64,000 nt of DNA, taken from the NCBI GenBank assembly GCA_028386065.3, contig JAKUCV010002041.1, positions 48,094-112,093 of the forward strand, given 5' to 3'. The translations under genes and the position numbers were made by a program. Below, in pieces: positions 33,453 through 41,966 of the stretch. Source of the stretch: Turnera subulata. Lineage: Eukaryota > Streptophyta > Magnoliopsida > Malpighiales > Passifloraceae. Numbering within the stretch: position 1 is the first letter of the stretch; every line of letters starts with the position of its first letter. The notes under the pieces were generated by a model. The model was given only the letters and a program-made list of their open reading frames with translations, made no database searches and was not told where the DNA came from.

Positions 33453-33704
33453 CAGCAGTGTCTCATGGCCTTTAGTATTAATTGGCGAAAGACTCCAATC
33501 CAAAACTATCAAGAAACTTCTCAAACCTACTAACCCTCTCCTCGCCTTATCATACATAAAATAAAAGGCAAACCCATCCATCCAGGAATCCTTCCCACTC
33601 TCGGAACCAAACATTGGGTGGGTGCACAGTGTATCGAACTCCGATGGCAAGTACTTTAAGAGGACATTCTTGGCAAATTCCTTTACGGATAAGACGTCGA
33701 CCAA
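33420..33704 (-). pseudogene. Unidentified host-gene-like exon
   Basis: 94 open codons with a globular, protein-like composition: VDVLSVKEFAKNVLLKYLPS, FDTLCTHPMFGSESGKDSWM, DGFAFYFMYDKARRGLVGLR, FLIVLDWSLSP. Its 3' end overlaps the right arm of the inverted repeat. I do not recognise the family. The amino-acid make-up argues for an exon of a real gene and against chance. It is on the same strand as the other captured exons. Confidence 0.4.
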
Positions 33705-33705
33705 C

Positions 33706-33820
33706 AGGGTATTCCTCCTAAGTCGCTGAGAGGGAAAGACTTTATTACCGGAGAGGAGGTACTAAAGTCAGAGGAGGTATTCAAGTCTTTCCCTTAGCAG
33801 AGACTTAGGAGGAATACCCA
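33706..33820. repeat. Short hairpin (37-bp arms, 40-nt loop)
   Basis: GGGTATTCCTCCTAAGTC (33707 on) and its reverse complement GACTTAGGAGGAATACCC (ending 33820) begin two arms that also pair through GGGAAAGACTT/AAGTCTTTCCC. There are a few mismatches in the middle. It could be a decayed MITE or a foldback. No function is evident. Confidence 0.6.
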
Positions 33821-33895
33821 GGATGGAGGTGCAGAGGACGGGAGTAAGAGGAGAGGAGGAGGGAGGGAAAATGGAGCCTTGTGTGGAGATTAAGG

Positions 33896-35573
33896 TCAGT
33901 TATTGGGATAATGAATCCGCGAGTCCTATATCTTTTTTCTAAATCTCATTTGAGTCTTAAAAAAGAAAAACGCCTATTTCGAATCCTATAATGTTTAAAA
34001 AGAACACCAAACGAGTCCCCCGTTCAGTTTTTTGTCAATTTTTTGCTGACCTGGCCGTTAAGTATCTACGTGGATAATGATATAAATTAAAAAAAACCAG
34101 AAAACATTATAGTGACAATTAATAATTAATCAATAACAGTTAGTATTTAAATTCGTATTAATTTAACAAAATAAAACTAACTTACACTCATCCTCCTTCA
34201 TTCCAACCCTCAATTTCTTTTTCTCCCAAACCCGCCGCCCAGCAAACAACCCACAACCGTCGGCCACATGCACCCATCTCCTCCACTGGAAACACTCAAG
34301 CCCAGCCACCATCAACCATCACTGGATCGTCCAGTCGCCACCATCAAATGCCACACATAACAACCAAATCAACAACAACCACCCCGATAAATAAATCGAA
34401 CCCAAAGACAAAAGGAAAAGAAACAAAGAACAGGGGAACAGAAGGGAGAGATCGTCGGGGACTTACCGGGCGACGATGGCACCCATGTCGAATCCACGCC
34501 CGATACAACCTGCACAAGGCCCACCAGACCTCTTCCCGGTCTGTATCACAGCCCGACGACACAGGCGGCGGCCATGGCGACTTCTCATTGCAACCTAGAG
34601 AACCCCGAGCCTCCTTCTATGTCTTAGCGACGGCGGACAGTGGAGAAGACCAAAAGAAATGGCGACAGCGTACTCAGCTTCGTCTTCTCCGTCAACAACC
34701 CGGGGCAACTCGCCTCGACCTCTCGGTCGAGATACATTAGGGATCTGCACCGTCAAGAGCCGTCGAGCTCGACTGAAGCCGCCATCGTGTGATTCGAGTG
34801 TTGCTGGGTTGTTTGTTGTCTCGGGGTGGACTCAGTGGATCGGGGTGGTTGCTGTGGTGTTCGGCCACAGTTTGTTGCAGGTTGCTGGGGTTGCTGATGA
34901 GCTGTTCCGGCAGCGATCTCCTCCATGCACCCGCAGCTCTCCCTATCCGCCGCCTCGCTCCGCCCCTAAAGCTACTGCCCCCGACTCTCCTCCTCCACAT
35001 GTTGCATCTACAAAAGGCAGCAGCGCTGCTCTTCGCCGCTCACCCTCACACGGAGGAGCCCCCACTGCCGTTCAACCCACAGCACTGCCAAGCGGCCACC
35101 CTCCATTGCCGAGCCCCAGAATGAGTCCTTCCTCCTCCACCGAGAGCAGCTAGGGCAGGCCCGACACCCATGCACAACGGTCGCCATCCAGGCGCTCGCC
35201 TCGCCACCGTTCCCCACCGCCTCCAAGCGATGTGCGACCCTCTACTCACTCTCCTCGCACTCCTCCTCCACGGTAGTTTTCTTTTCTTTTTTTCTTCGAT
35301 TTCTTCTTCTTTTTTTTGATTTAGTATTAATTAGGTATTTTTTTTGTAAATTATGGTATTTTTTGACATGGCAATTTATGATGATGTGGAGCTGATGTGG
35401 ATTTTGAAAAGTCAAAGATAACAGCCAAAATTGACGGAAAATTGGACGGGGACTCGTTTGGTGTTCTTTTTAAACGTCATAGGACTCGAAATAGGCGTTT
35501 TTCTTTTTTAGGACTCAAATGAGATTTAGGAAAAAGATATAGGACTCGTGGAGTCGTTATCCAATCAGTTATT
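33896..35573. mobile_element. MULE-1: non-autonomous Mutator-like element with 9-bp target duplication
   Basis: Element 33905-35564 is flanked by the perfect 9-bp direct repeat TCAGTTATT (33896-33904 and 35565-35573), the hallmark of Mutator transposition. Terminal inverted repeats of about 140 bp (33905 to about 34050; about 35428 to 35564) share GAGTCCTATATCTTTTT, AAATCTCATTTGAGTC and AGAACACCAAACGAGTCC. No MURA transposase is present, so it is non-autonomous. The interior is GC-rich and contrasts with its AT-rich surroundings, as in Pack-MULEs that carry gene fragments. Confidence 0.85.
34200..35280. other. GC-rich cargo of MULE-1
   Basis: About 1.1 kb of GC-rich, Pro/Ser/Ala-coding sequence with long open frames on both strands, for example 34659-35153 on the plus strand and 34737-35000 on the minus strand. 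No domain is recognised. Overlapping frames on opposite strands are expected from base composition, so I assign no gene. The CCGCC/CACCG-rich composition resembles 5' ends of plant genes, which Pack-MULEs are known to capture. Confidence 0.45.
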
Positions 35574-36789
35574 TATAAAGAAGGAAATATAAAGGATCAC
35601 GTGCTGCTACTGGTGAAATAAAAGTTAGTAACCGTGAGCGAAATTGATCAAACAAAATTAATTGGTTTTTCTAAATTGGATGTTTTGCCAAAAAGAAGTA
35701 TAGATACTAGTTGAGCCCCACCCCTCCCTCCCTCCCTCCCTCCCTTTGTTTTACTTCTAATAATAGTTCTTGGCATAACAAGACAGGGGAGATATGTACA
35801 AACAAAAGCAAAACACTGACCCTCTCTGGATAGTATTAGTAGATGGGTCTTGGACATATTCGTGTCACACCAAATGAATTAAAGTTTCCATTTAATTTTT
35901 TTTTTCCAATTCGAATCATCTAAAATTTAACTGGGAGAGCAACAATGAGAAAGAAATAGAGGGTGGTAAAAGCGGGGGAGAAAAAGGAGGTAAAAATGGT
36001 GTCACATGGACCACATTAGATTAGGTGCACCATTAGTGCATTTATGGGCCATGCCAACTACATCATGCTGAAATGTTATTTATTTCACCCTATGGCCCAT
36101 ATTACCAATTCCATTATTGCATCCCCACCTACCCATTATATTTATACGCCCCCGTGAATGAAATGAACCATTAAATAAGAAGATTACAAATTCCATTTTG
36201 GCACCGTAGTAGTATGAGGCTGAGCCTGTGGCGTACCAATATACCATATATATAGATATTGTTAATCTACTAATAATTGCTTATGAAACTAGTTTTTGTG
36301 CAGGTGCATCCATTTTGTCATAATTGTACAATAATTTAAAAGATCAATTAAATATTTATTAATTGAGGTGAAAATTTGAAATTGTAATTTATAAGTTCAT
36401 ATAAGTGCTAAAAATAGTTAATATAATAATCACCTCTTACAATATTCTCTTGAAATTTTTGTTGAGAATGCAAAATATTAAACATTTAAGTAAAATACCA
36501 ACTATATTGTAAACTTTGAATTTTAAGACATGAATTTTTGAAAAGTAAAGCATGCAACAAATCATCCTTGTTTCCTACCGTTTGCTCTGTTGATCTTTAA
36601 TAAGAAAATGTATTATTCGTCAACCTATCTAATAGTACCTATTTATGACACAATACGAAAATTAGCAAGTTAGGTCACAGGTTGATCCATCTACCTAATA
36701 GGTAACTATTTATGACCCCTTAGGGTATATATATTTTTCTAACTTAATACAAAATTTATTTTAATATTGAAGGCCAAACTTACTAAAAT
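35574..36789. other. AT-rich intergenic stretch
   Basis: No gene seen. A (CCCT)n microsatellite lies at about 35720-35745. The rest is AT-rich with short simple repeats and many stops in all frames. Confidence 0.5.
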
Positions 36790-36794
36790 TATCT

Positions 36795-39532
36795 TGAAAC
36801 GCCCCGACCCGAATTTACCGTACACAGTAAACACGAGCCGGAACTGTGACAACCCAACCCAAAATGACTCAGCATACAGTGTATAAAACAAATATCCGGG
36901 CTCGACAACCCATAATAAAAACGATAACAATAACACAATCGGCCCAATGGCCCAATAATAGCAAAAGTATGCACAGCGGAAGACTTTAAATAACTAACAC
37001 TAACACTGTATGCGGCACATAAAAACTATGGATCCAAGCCCGTCCAAGGGAAACGTCGCAGCCTGTCTGGAATGCATCAACCTGTACCAAAAGTAACTCA
37101 TCCTACGAGATGAAAGCCCGCAGGTGAGGGGTGAGTCCGAAGTGCTCACGACAATGGAAAGACGATCAATATGGACACTAAAAATTACTCAAGTCCAAAA
37201 ACAACAGTCAAACCAAAAGACTCAATTAAAAATCAATTATCCAATTTTATCTTTCCGGGCCCCGTCACTGATAAGCTAGGGTCGTACCAGGTTATCAACC
37301 TGTTCCTGGTGCCAGATCAAAAAGAACCCAGGGATAGACATCCCAAAAATAACAAACCGGGATAGACATCCCAAGCATAGACATGCTTATCAAGTAACCC
37401 AGATCATGGCCACCACAAACAGTCTCTAACCATCCGGTCGTACCTCTACTTACCACGTGACAATTATATTACCGTCATTAAAAACCAAGTCACAGGGATC
37501 GACATCCCTAACCAAAATACCGAGGATCGACATCCTCATCACAATTCATTAATTATCCATTTACTTATTCCAAACGACACAGAAAATCGACACGGGGATA
37601 AACATCCCAAAAATACCAAACAAGCACCGGGATAGACATCCCGAGCCAAAACACAACATAAGCACAGCATCCAACAATGCAACAACACCAAATACAATAA
37701 CCGAGTAATAAGGCACATATTGAAGGAAATCCATCCTCACCTTGGCCGATTACTCAACTTCGGAAACTATGACCGGTCCGACGCCGGCTCCTCGGGAAAC
37801 TGCCCGATATCCAAAAACCTATACAACAAAATCATACATACACATAAATGCACATAATCGGTATGCAATGATGCCCATACTACGAAATACACTCATCCCA
37901 ATTCTTATCCTTTATTATTTCCATTTATCGAAAATATTTAACCATACGTATATCCGAATATAATTCGGTACTATACTTTAATTAGAATTATTTTTCAAAA
38001 TATTTTTCATAAAGTAACTATAATTTCCAAAATAATAATTACTATAATTTTTCCAGAAAATAATAACGTATTTATAATTTTCAGAAAAATATTTATATAG
38101 TATTATCCTTTTTCTAAATACATATACAATTTAATTTTCCAACACAAAACATAATTACTTTAAATTTACAAAATACATATCTATTTACATAAACCACAAT
38201 CCTAATTTTCCAGACAAAAATAATATACATATTAATTTCCAGGAATTATTTTTAAGGTATATATATATTTTCCAAAATAATATTAGTTTTTCCTAAAACA
38301 TTACTTAATTATTTAACCAAGTAAATATATTTATATTTTCCTGAAAATACTAGAATTATTTAGATCATAATTTTCTCAAGGTAATTATATTTTTTTTTCA
38401 GATTTTAGTTAGATTCCAGAAATTATAATTACATATTTACATATATATATAAAAAGAAATCTGGGCTGGGCTGGACAGGACCAAGCCCAGGCAATGCACA
38501 GTGCAAGCCCAAACCCGGCCCAACACCCAAGCCCAAGCCCACGGTAACCCACAACCCAACAGAAACTCGCGACCCGGAAAACACACGGGTCGAAGGATTC
38601 GGGTCTGCTCACCTAGACGGGTTGTGCAGCCGCGGCGGCGACACGGTTCAAGGCAGGAGATGGCCAGCACTCCCACAGCAGCGGTGGTTGCAGGCGACAC
38701 CACGGACGGTGGCAGCTCGGCGCGGCGACGTCGGCGCGAGGCGGCAGCCTGGGTTGAAGCAGATCCGCCGGGTCCTCGGCGGGTCAACGGCGCGTCAGGG
38801 GGCTTCAGGCGGTGGAACGCGACGGAGACGAGTTGGTTCAGCTCGCGACGCCGTGAGGAACACCAGGGTGGCGGCTGTGCGTCGAGAGTCGCCGGGGAAC
38901 GCGTCCTGGTGCACAGTAACGGGGCGCGGCCGGGTGACGATGAACAGTTTTTTTCTCTCTTTTTTTTCCCATTTTCTTTCATTTTCCTCTTTTTCCTATT
39001 TTCTTCTCTTCTTCTCCGATTTTTCAGTAATTATTTTTTCCTTTTCTTCTTTTTTTTTCTTTCATTTCCTTTTCCTTTTTCCCTCTTTTCTGTATTTTTT
39101 TCTGTTTCCTTTTTTTTTCTTTTTTTTTCTTTTTTTCTTTTCTCTCTTTTCTTTTTTTTTTCTCTTCTCCTCTCTTCTTCTTCTGGTTTCCTTTCTTTTA
39201 TAAACCGGAAAAATCACTGTTCAACCTGTGATTTACTGTGCAGAATGTGATTAACCAATAATACAGGCGGGTCCGATCCGGACCAGAAAATAACAGATAC
39301 CTCCTTAATTATTTTCCGGTGTGATTTTCCGAGAAATTCCGAAACCCGAAAAATACCAACTTAGTTCCGAAAAATTCACGGGAAAATCACGAGCGCGGGA
39401 AAACCTTCAGTTTCGAAAAACGACTCCCGTTTTACCTTGAATTAATTACCCAAGATTAATTCAACAGTAAATCACGGTAAATAGACTTTTACAGTCCGGT
39501 AAAAATCCAAAATTTTTACCCGGGCTGTTACA
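36795..39532 (-). repeat. 3' LTR of LARD-2 (2738 bp, full length)
   Basis: Full-length LTR. Unlike the right copy it keeps 37310-37679, a block of short dyads of the type GGGATAGACATCCC (near 37333, 37361, 37497, 37597 and 37628), and a segment at about 38056-38212. Plus-strand pyrimidine-rich microsatellite at 38948-39185. A GC-rich part (38460-38940) has long frames on both strands but no domain. Confidence 0.92.
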
Positions 39533-39570
39533 GACTACCCACCTTAAAAAGAATTTCGTCCCCGAAATTC
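39533..39570 (-). other. Polypurine tract and chromovirus 3' signature of LARD-2
   Basis: On the minus strand GGGGACGAAATTC and AAGGTGGGTAGTC directly precede the LTR start at 39532. This matches the GGGGACGAAATTC...AAGGGGGGxAGA pattern ending the interior of Tekay/Del-type elements. It sets the element's orientation. Confidence 0.75.
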
Positions 39571-39676
39571 CGTCTTATCCGTGGGTTCTACCACGATAAG
39601 ATTCTGGCACACTCTGCCAGGTATCCAACCTCAACATGAGATACCGCTTATACCCTTAAGCGACTTCTCATCCGCT

Positions 39677-39686
39677 TATAAATACC
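39677..39686 (+). promoter_or_regulatory. TATA box of antisense unit A
   Basis: TATAAATACC lies about 43 bp upstream of the ORF-A ATG (39720), with CATACTCACACACAG between as a plausible start region. A close, well-formed TATA-leader-ATG arrangement on the strand opposite to the element. Confidence 0.45.
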
Positions 39687-39719
39687 AAACCCTCATGACC
39701 TGCATACTCACACACAGTC

Positions 39720-40097
39720 ATGGATTCTCCACTGAGATCAAGAACAACTTCCGATTCCGAGAACAACAGCTACATCGGCGGCAAAGCCTTCCCGACAAGC
39801 TCTGATGAGGAACCTCCGAAGAAGCGGTTCAAAACCAACATCATCGGCCTGAAGGAGCACATGGTCGTTTCCCCAAAACGACGGAAGAAGCGAGTCCCCA
39901 AGAAAGCTGATGACAGAAAAGGCAAGGCGGTCGCTGAGAGCAGCACTCCGCAACAGAAGCTGACGCAACTGAACTTCTCGCTGAAGAAGATCAGCTCGGC
40001 GGTGGCGCAAATAGAACTAGCGTGCATGGAGCTCTTCCCTCACATGGAAAATGCCAAAAAGATTGTAAAAGACCTAGAGAAGCAAGTAACTCCATAG
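39720..40097 (+). CDS. Antisense ORF A of LARD-2, basic nuclear-type protein
   Basis: 125 codons on the strand opposite to the retroelement, starting about 190 bp from its 3' LTR. The N-terminus is Ser-rich and acidic (SDSENNS, SSDEEPP). Then two basic clusters resemble nuclear localisation signals, PPKKRFK (residues 34-40) and PKRRKKRVPKK (about 52-62). The C-terminal half (QQKLTQLNFSLKKISSAVAQ to the end) has heptad-like hydrophobic spacing that could form a coiled coil. A TATA box precedes it, and an A/T-rich tail with AAATAAATAAAATAAA (about 40128) could supply polyadenylation. Extra ORFs in either orientation near the 3' LTR are known in plant Ty3/gypsy elements. No homologue is recognised and the function is unknown. 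Confidence 0.5.
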   Translation: MDSPLRSRTTSDSENNSYIGGKAFPTSSDEEPPKKRFKTNIIGLKEHMVVSPKRRKKRVPKKADDRKGKAVAESSTPQQKLTQLNFSLKKISSAVAQIELACMELFPHMENAKKIVKDLEKQVTP

Positions 40098-40841
40098 AGA
40101 GTACTTCTTCTCCTGTTGTAAACCTTTATAAAATAAATAAAATAAATTTCCTTTTAAAATCAAAAATCTCTTGTGTTACCAAGTCTTATGTTAAATGGAA
40201 AAATAAAACATCTCAAAGTAAAACAAAAAATCAATAATAAGAATTTAAAATCAAATATGAAGAAATTAAAAGTAAAATTTCTTTAACAAAATCAAAACAA
40301 AAAGAAATTAAACAAAAACACGTTTTCATGATCGGCGCCCAAGTCGGTCCTAAGCATTCTCGATCCCGAGAAACGTAACGTAAATCTAACGGTGACGTCT
40401 GTTAACCTCGTGAAAATGATACCCGTCAACTCGGAAGGCGATGATCACGAGCACGTCCTGTGTCCCTCGAAAGAAACGATACCCACTTGTTCACATTTTC
40501 CGCATAAGACAAAACGTCTGTCAAGGCTCGTATCTCTCCACGATGTTCGAACAGCTGTGAACTTGTCGCACATGCGCTCTACTCGAGATACGGTCCCATC
40601 CGTCTAGCCTCAACGGTCACGGATGCTTGTGATTAAAGATGCAAGAAAAATATAGCAAGACCGTGGAAAGAAAGACAAGATAGCCAGAGCGAAAGAAAAT
40701 CATGAGTTAGGAAAAGCTGAAAATCTCTGGCATGGGTCCGAAAAATGCGTAAAGCAATAAATGCAAGCAACGGTAAAATTCAAAAAAACAAAAAAACAAA
40801 ATCTTGAAAATCAAAAACGGTAATCACGCTCCCCATAAGAG
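40098..40841 (+). other. Spacer between antisense units A and B
   Basis: A-rich, possible 3' UTR of unit A to about 40320, then a more balanced stretch (40320-40640) without a recognisable gene, then A-rich sequence leading to the next TATA box. Confidence 0.4.
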
Positions 40842-40849
40842 TATAAAAG
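40842..40849 (+). promoter_or_regulatory. TATA box of antisense unit B
   Basis: TATAAAAG, about 100 bp upstream of the ATG at 40952. The stretch between is an A-rich leader typical of plant 5' UTRs. Confidence 0.4.
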
Positions 40850-40951
40850 AAGGAGCGGTGAAGTGTAAATTATCAAAAGCATCAAAGCAACGAAACGCTA
40901 AGGCAAGAGAAAACACCACGTTCAAAACAAAACCCCACACGTTCAAACAAA

Positions 40952-41197
40952 ATGCCTGCTCCCTCGTCGGTGTTCTTTGTCGAAGGTGCCAATCTTGGCA
41001 GAAGGAACCGTCTGGCGTACAGCATGGTCAACGAACGTGCTGAAGAGCTACTGAACGAGCTCGGCAGAATGCCACGCCTAGTTTTCGTCGACGAACTCTA
41101 CTCGTCGCGGTTCTTCGTCACTCCAATGGAAGAGGTGTTCTTCCTAGAGGACCATGGGACGCTGAGGACTTCATACTACGCTCAGCAAACTCCGTGA
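40952..41197 (+). CDS. Antisense ORF B1 of LARD-2
   Basis: 81 codons from ATG 40952 (MPAPSSVFFVEGANLGRRNR), rich in hydrophobic and charged residues (NERAEELLNELGRMPRLVFV), ending TGA at 41195-41197. That stop overlaps an ATG at 41197 that opens the next frame (ORF B2). The ATGA overlap suggests a frameshifted single ORF or a coupled pair. No family recognised. Confidence 0.4.
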   Translation: MPAPSSVFFVEGANLGRRNRLAYSMVNERAEELLNELGRMPRLVFVDELYSSRFFVTPMEEVFFLEDHGTLRTSYYAQQTP

Positions 41198-41634
41198 TGT
41201 TCTTCATCTCGGATAGGCTTCAAGAGTTCAACCTGGAGTCCACTTGCCAGACTGTGGAGCAAGGCGCTTACTACCAGCTCGCAATGACAGCCCAGAGCAT
41301 ACCCAGAATGACTCGGCTACCTCCAACCTGGCCAAAGGTTCGACTGCTGGTGTGGAACTGCAGAGGAGTGGCAAGGTGTGCACAAGAATTCTCGCGTACT
41401 TTGAGGGACTTGAAGAACCAGTACAAGCCCAACATGGTTCTTCTGACGGAGACACAGTGGCAACCACGGGACGATCACGGTCTGATTCCACTCCGATTCC
41501 CTCAAGCTAACCGGTTCGAGATTCCTGGCCAGCGCGACAGAGGCGGCATGTGGTTCTCTTGGAGCGATAGGGTCACGGTCAACATCAACAGTGACGCAAA
41601 CAGCTTCCGTGTCAACGTCGTTGCAAACCGTTAA
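41197..41634 (+). CDS. Antisense ORF B2: LINE endonuclease-like N-terminal half
   Basis: 145 codons from ATG 41197, overlapping the stop of ORF B1. After about 45 residues of unknown type it reads KVRLLVWNCRGVARCAQEF, then LRDLKNQYKPNMVLLTETQW, then GGMWFSWSDRVTVNINS. These correspond to the first half of the APE-like endonuclease of plant L1-type LINEs: Asn of WNCRG, Glu of the LTET metal-binding motif, and the GGxxxxW segment. The catalytic His/Asp motifs of the second half are absent, so an active nuclease is not expected. The fragment was probably captured from a LINE. Its location on the antisense strand close to the element's 5' LTR is unusual. Confidence 0.6.
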   Translation: MFFISDRLQEFNLESTCQTVEQGAYYQLAMTAQSIPRMTRLPPTWPKVRLLVWNCRGVARCAQEFSRTLRDLKNQYKPNMVLLTETQWQPRDDHGLIPLRFPQANRFEIPGQRDRGGMWFSWSDRVTVNINSDANSFRVNVVANR

Positions 41635-41950
41635 TTGTATTTTTCTTTTTATATAATATCAAAAATCAATGTATTATTTCTCTTTTTATAAAATATCAAT
41701 GTAATATTTCTGTTTGCAATCAATATATTAATATTTCCCTTTGTACTCAAAATATCAGTATTATTAATAATATTTGCAATTTCGCTTATTTATGGCATCA
41801 TTACCTCTTATGTGTATGTTCCGCGACAGCTGGCGTCCCTTGACTAGATCCATAATGCACTAACTAAATGATATAAAATAATAAAGAACTGGAGCGAACT
41901 ATGCAAACAAGACAACAACACACAAAGACTGCCCAACAAGACCTAACGCC
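41635..41950. other. LARD-2 interior next to primer-binding site
   Basis: AT-rich, with repeated AAAATATCAATGTAATATTTC-like words (41660-41770) that could serve as a 3' region for antisense unit B. No gene. Confidence 0.4.
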
Positions 41951-41966
41951 CGCTCCGCTACCAAAA
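41951..41966 (-). other. Primer-binding site of LARD-2
   Basis: On the minus strand TGGTAGCGGAGCG begins three bases after the LTR end. It is identical to the first 12 bases of the site in the Ale-like copia at 8456 and two bases off the usual initiator tRNA-Met site. Confidence 0.6.

Noticed and set aside
35720..35745. C-rich run that could be a regulatory element.
   Set aside because: Simple (CCCT)n microsatellite with no nearby gene.
30849..36800. Search for the second CACTA end to define a full element.
   Set aside because: No TTTTTTGTAGTG-like end found by eye in this interval, so the element is annotated only by its one terminus.
38501..39250. A 249-codon plus-strand frame, nearly repeated at 43144-43887, suggesting a conserved gene.
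   Set aside because: It lies within both LTRs of one element and is similar only because LTRs are copies. The C-terminal third is a poly-pyrimidine run (Phe/Ser/Leu), frames overlap on both strands, and no domain is seen.
39533..41966. Integrated DNA virus or pararetrovirus as the source of the antisense ORFs.
   Set aside because: No replication protein, movement or coat domain is recognisable; the only identified domain is LINE endonuclease-like, and the ORFs sit inside an LTR element with clear target duplications.
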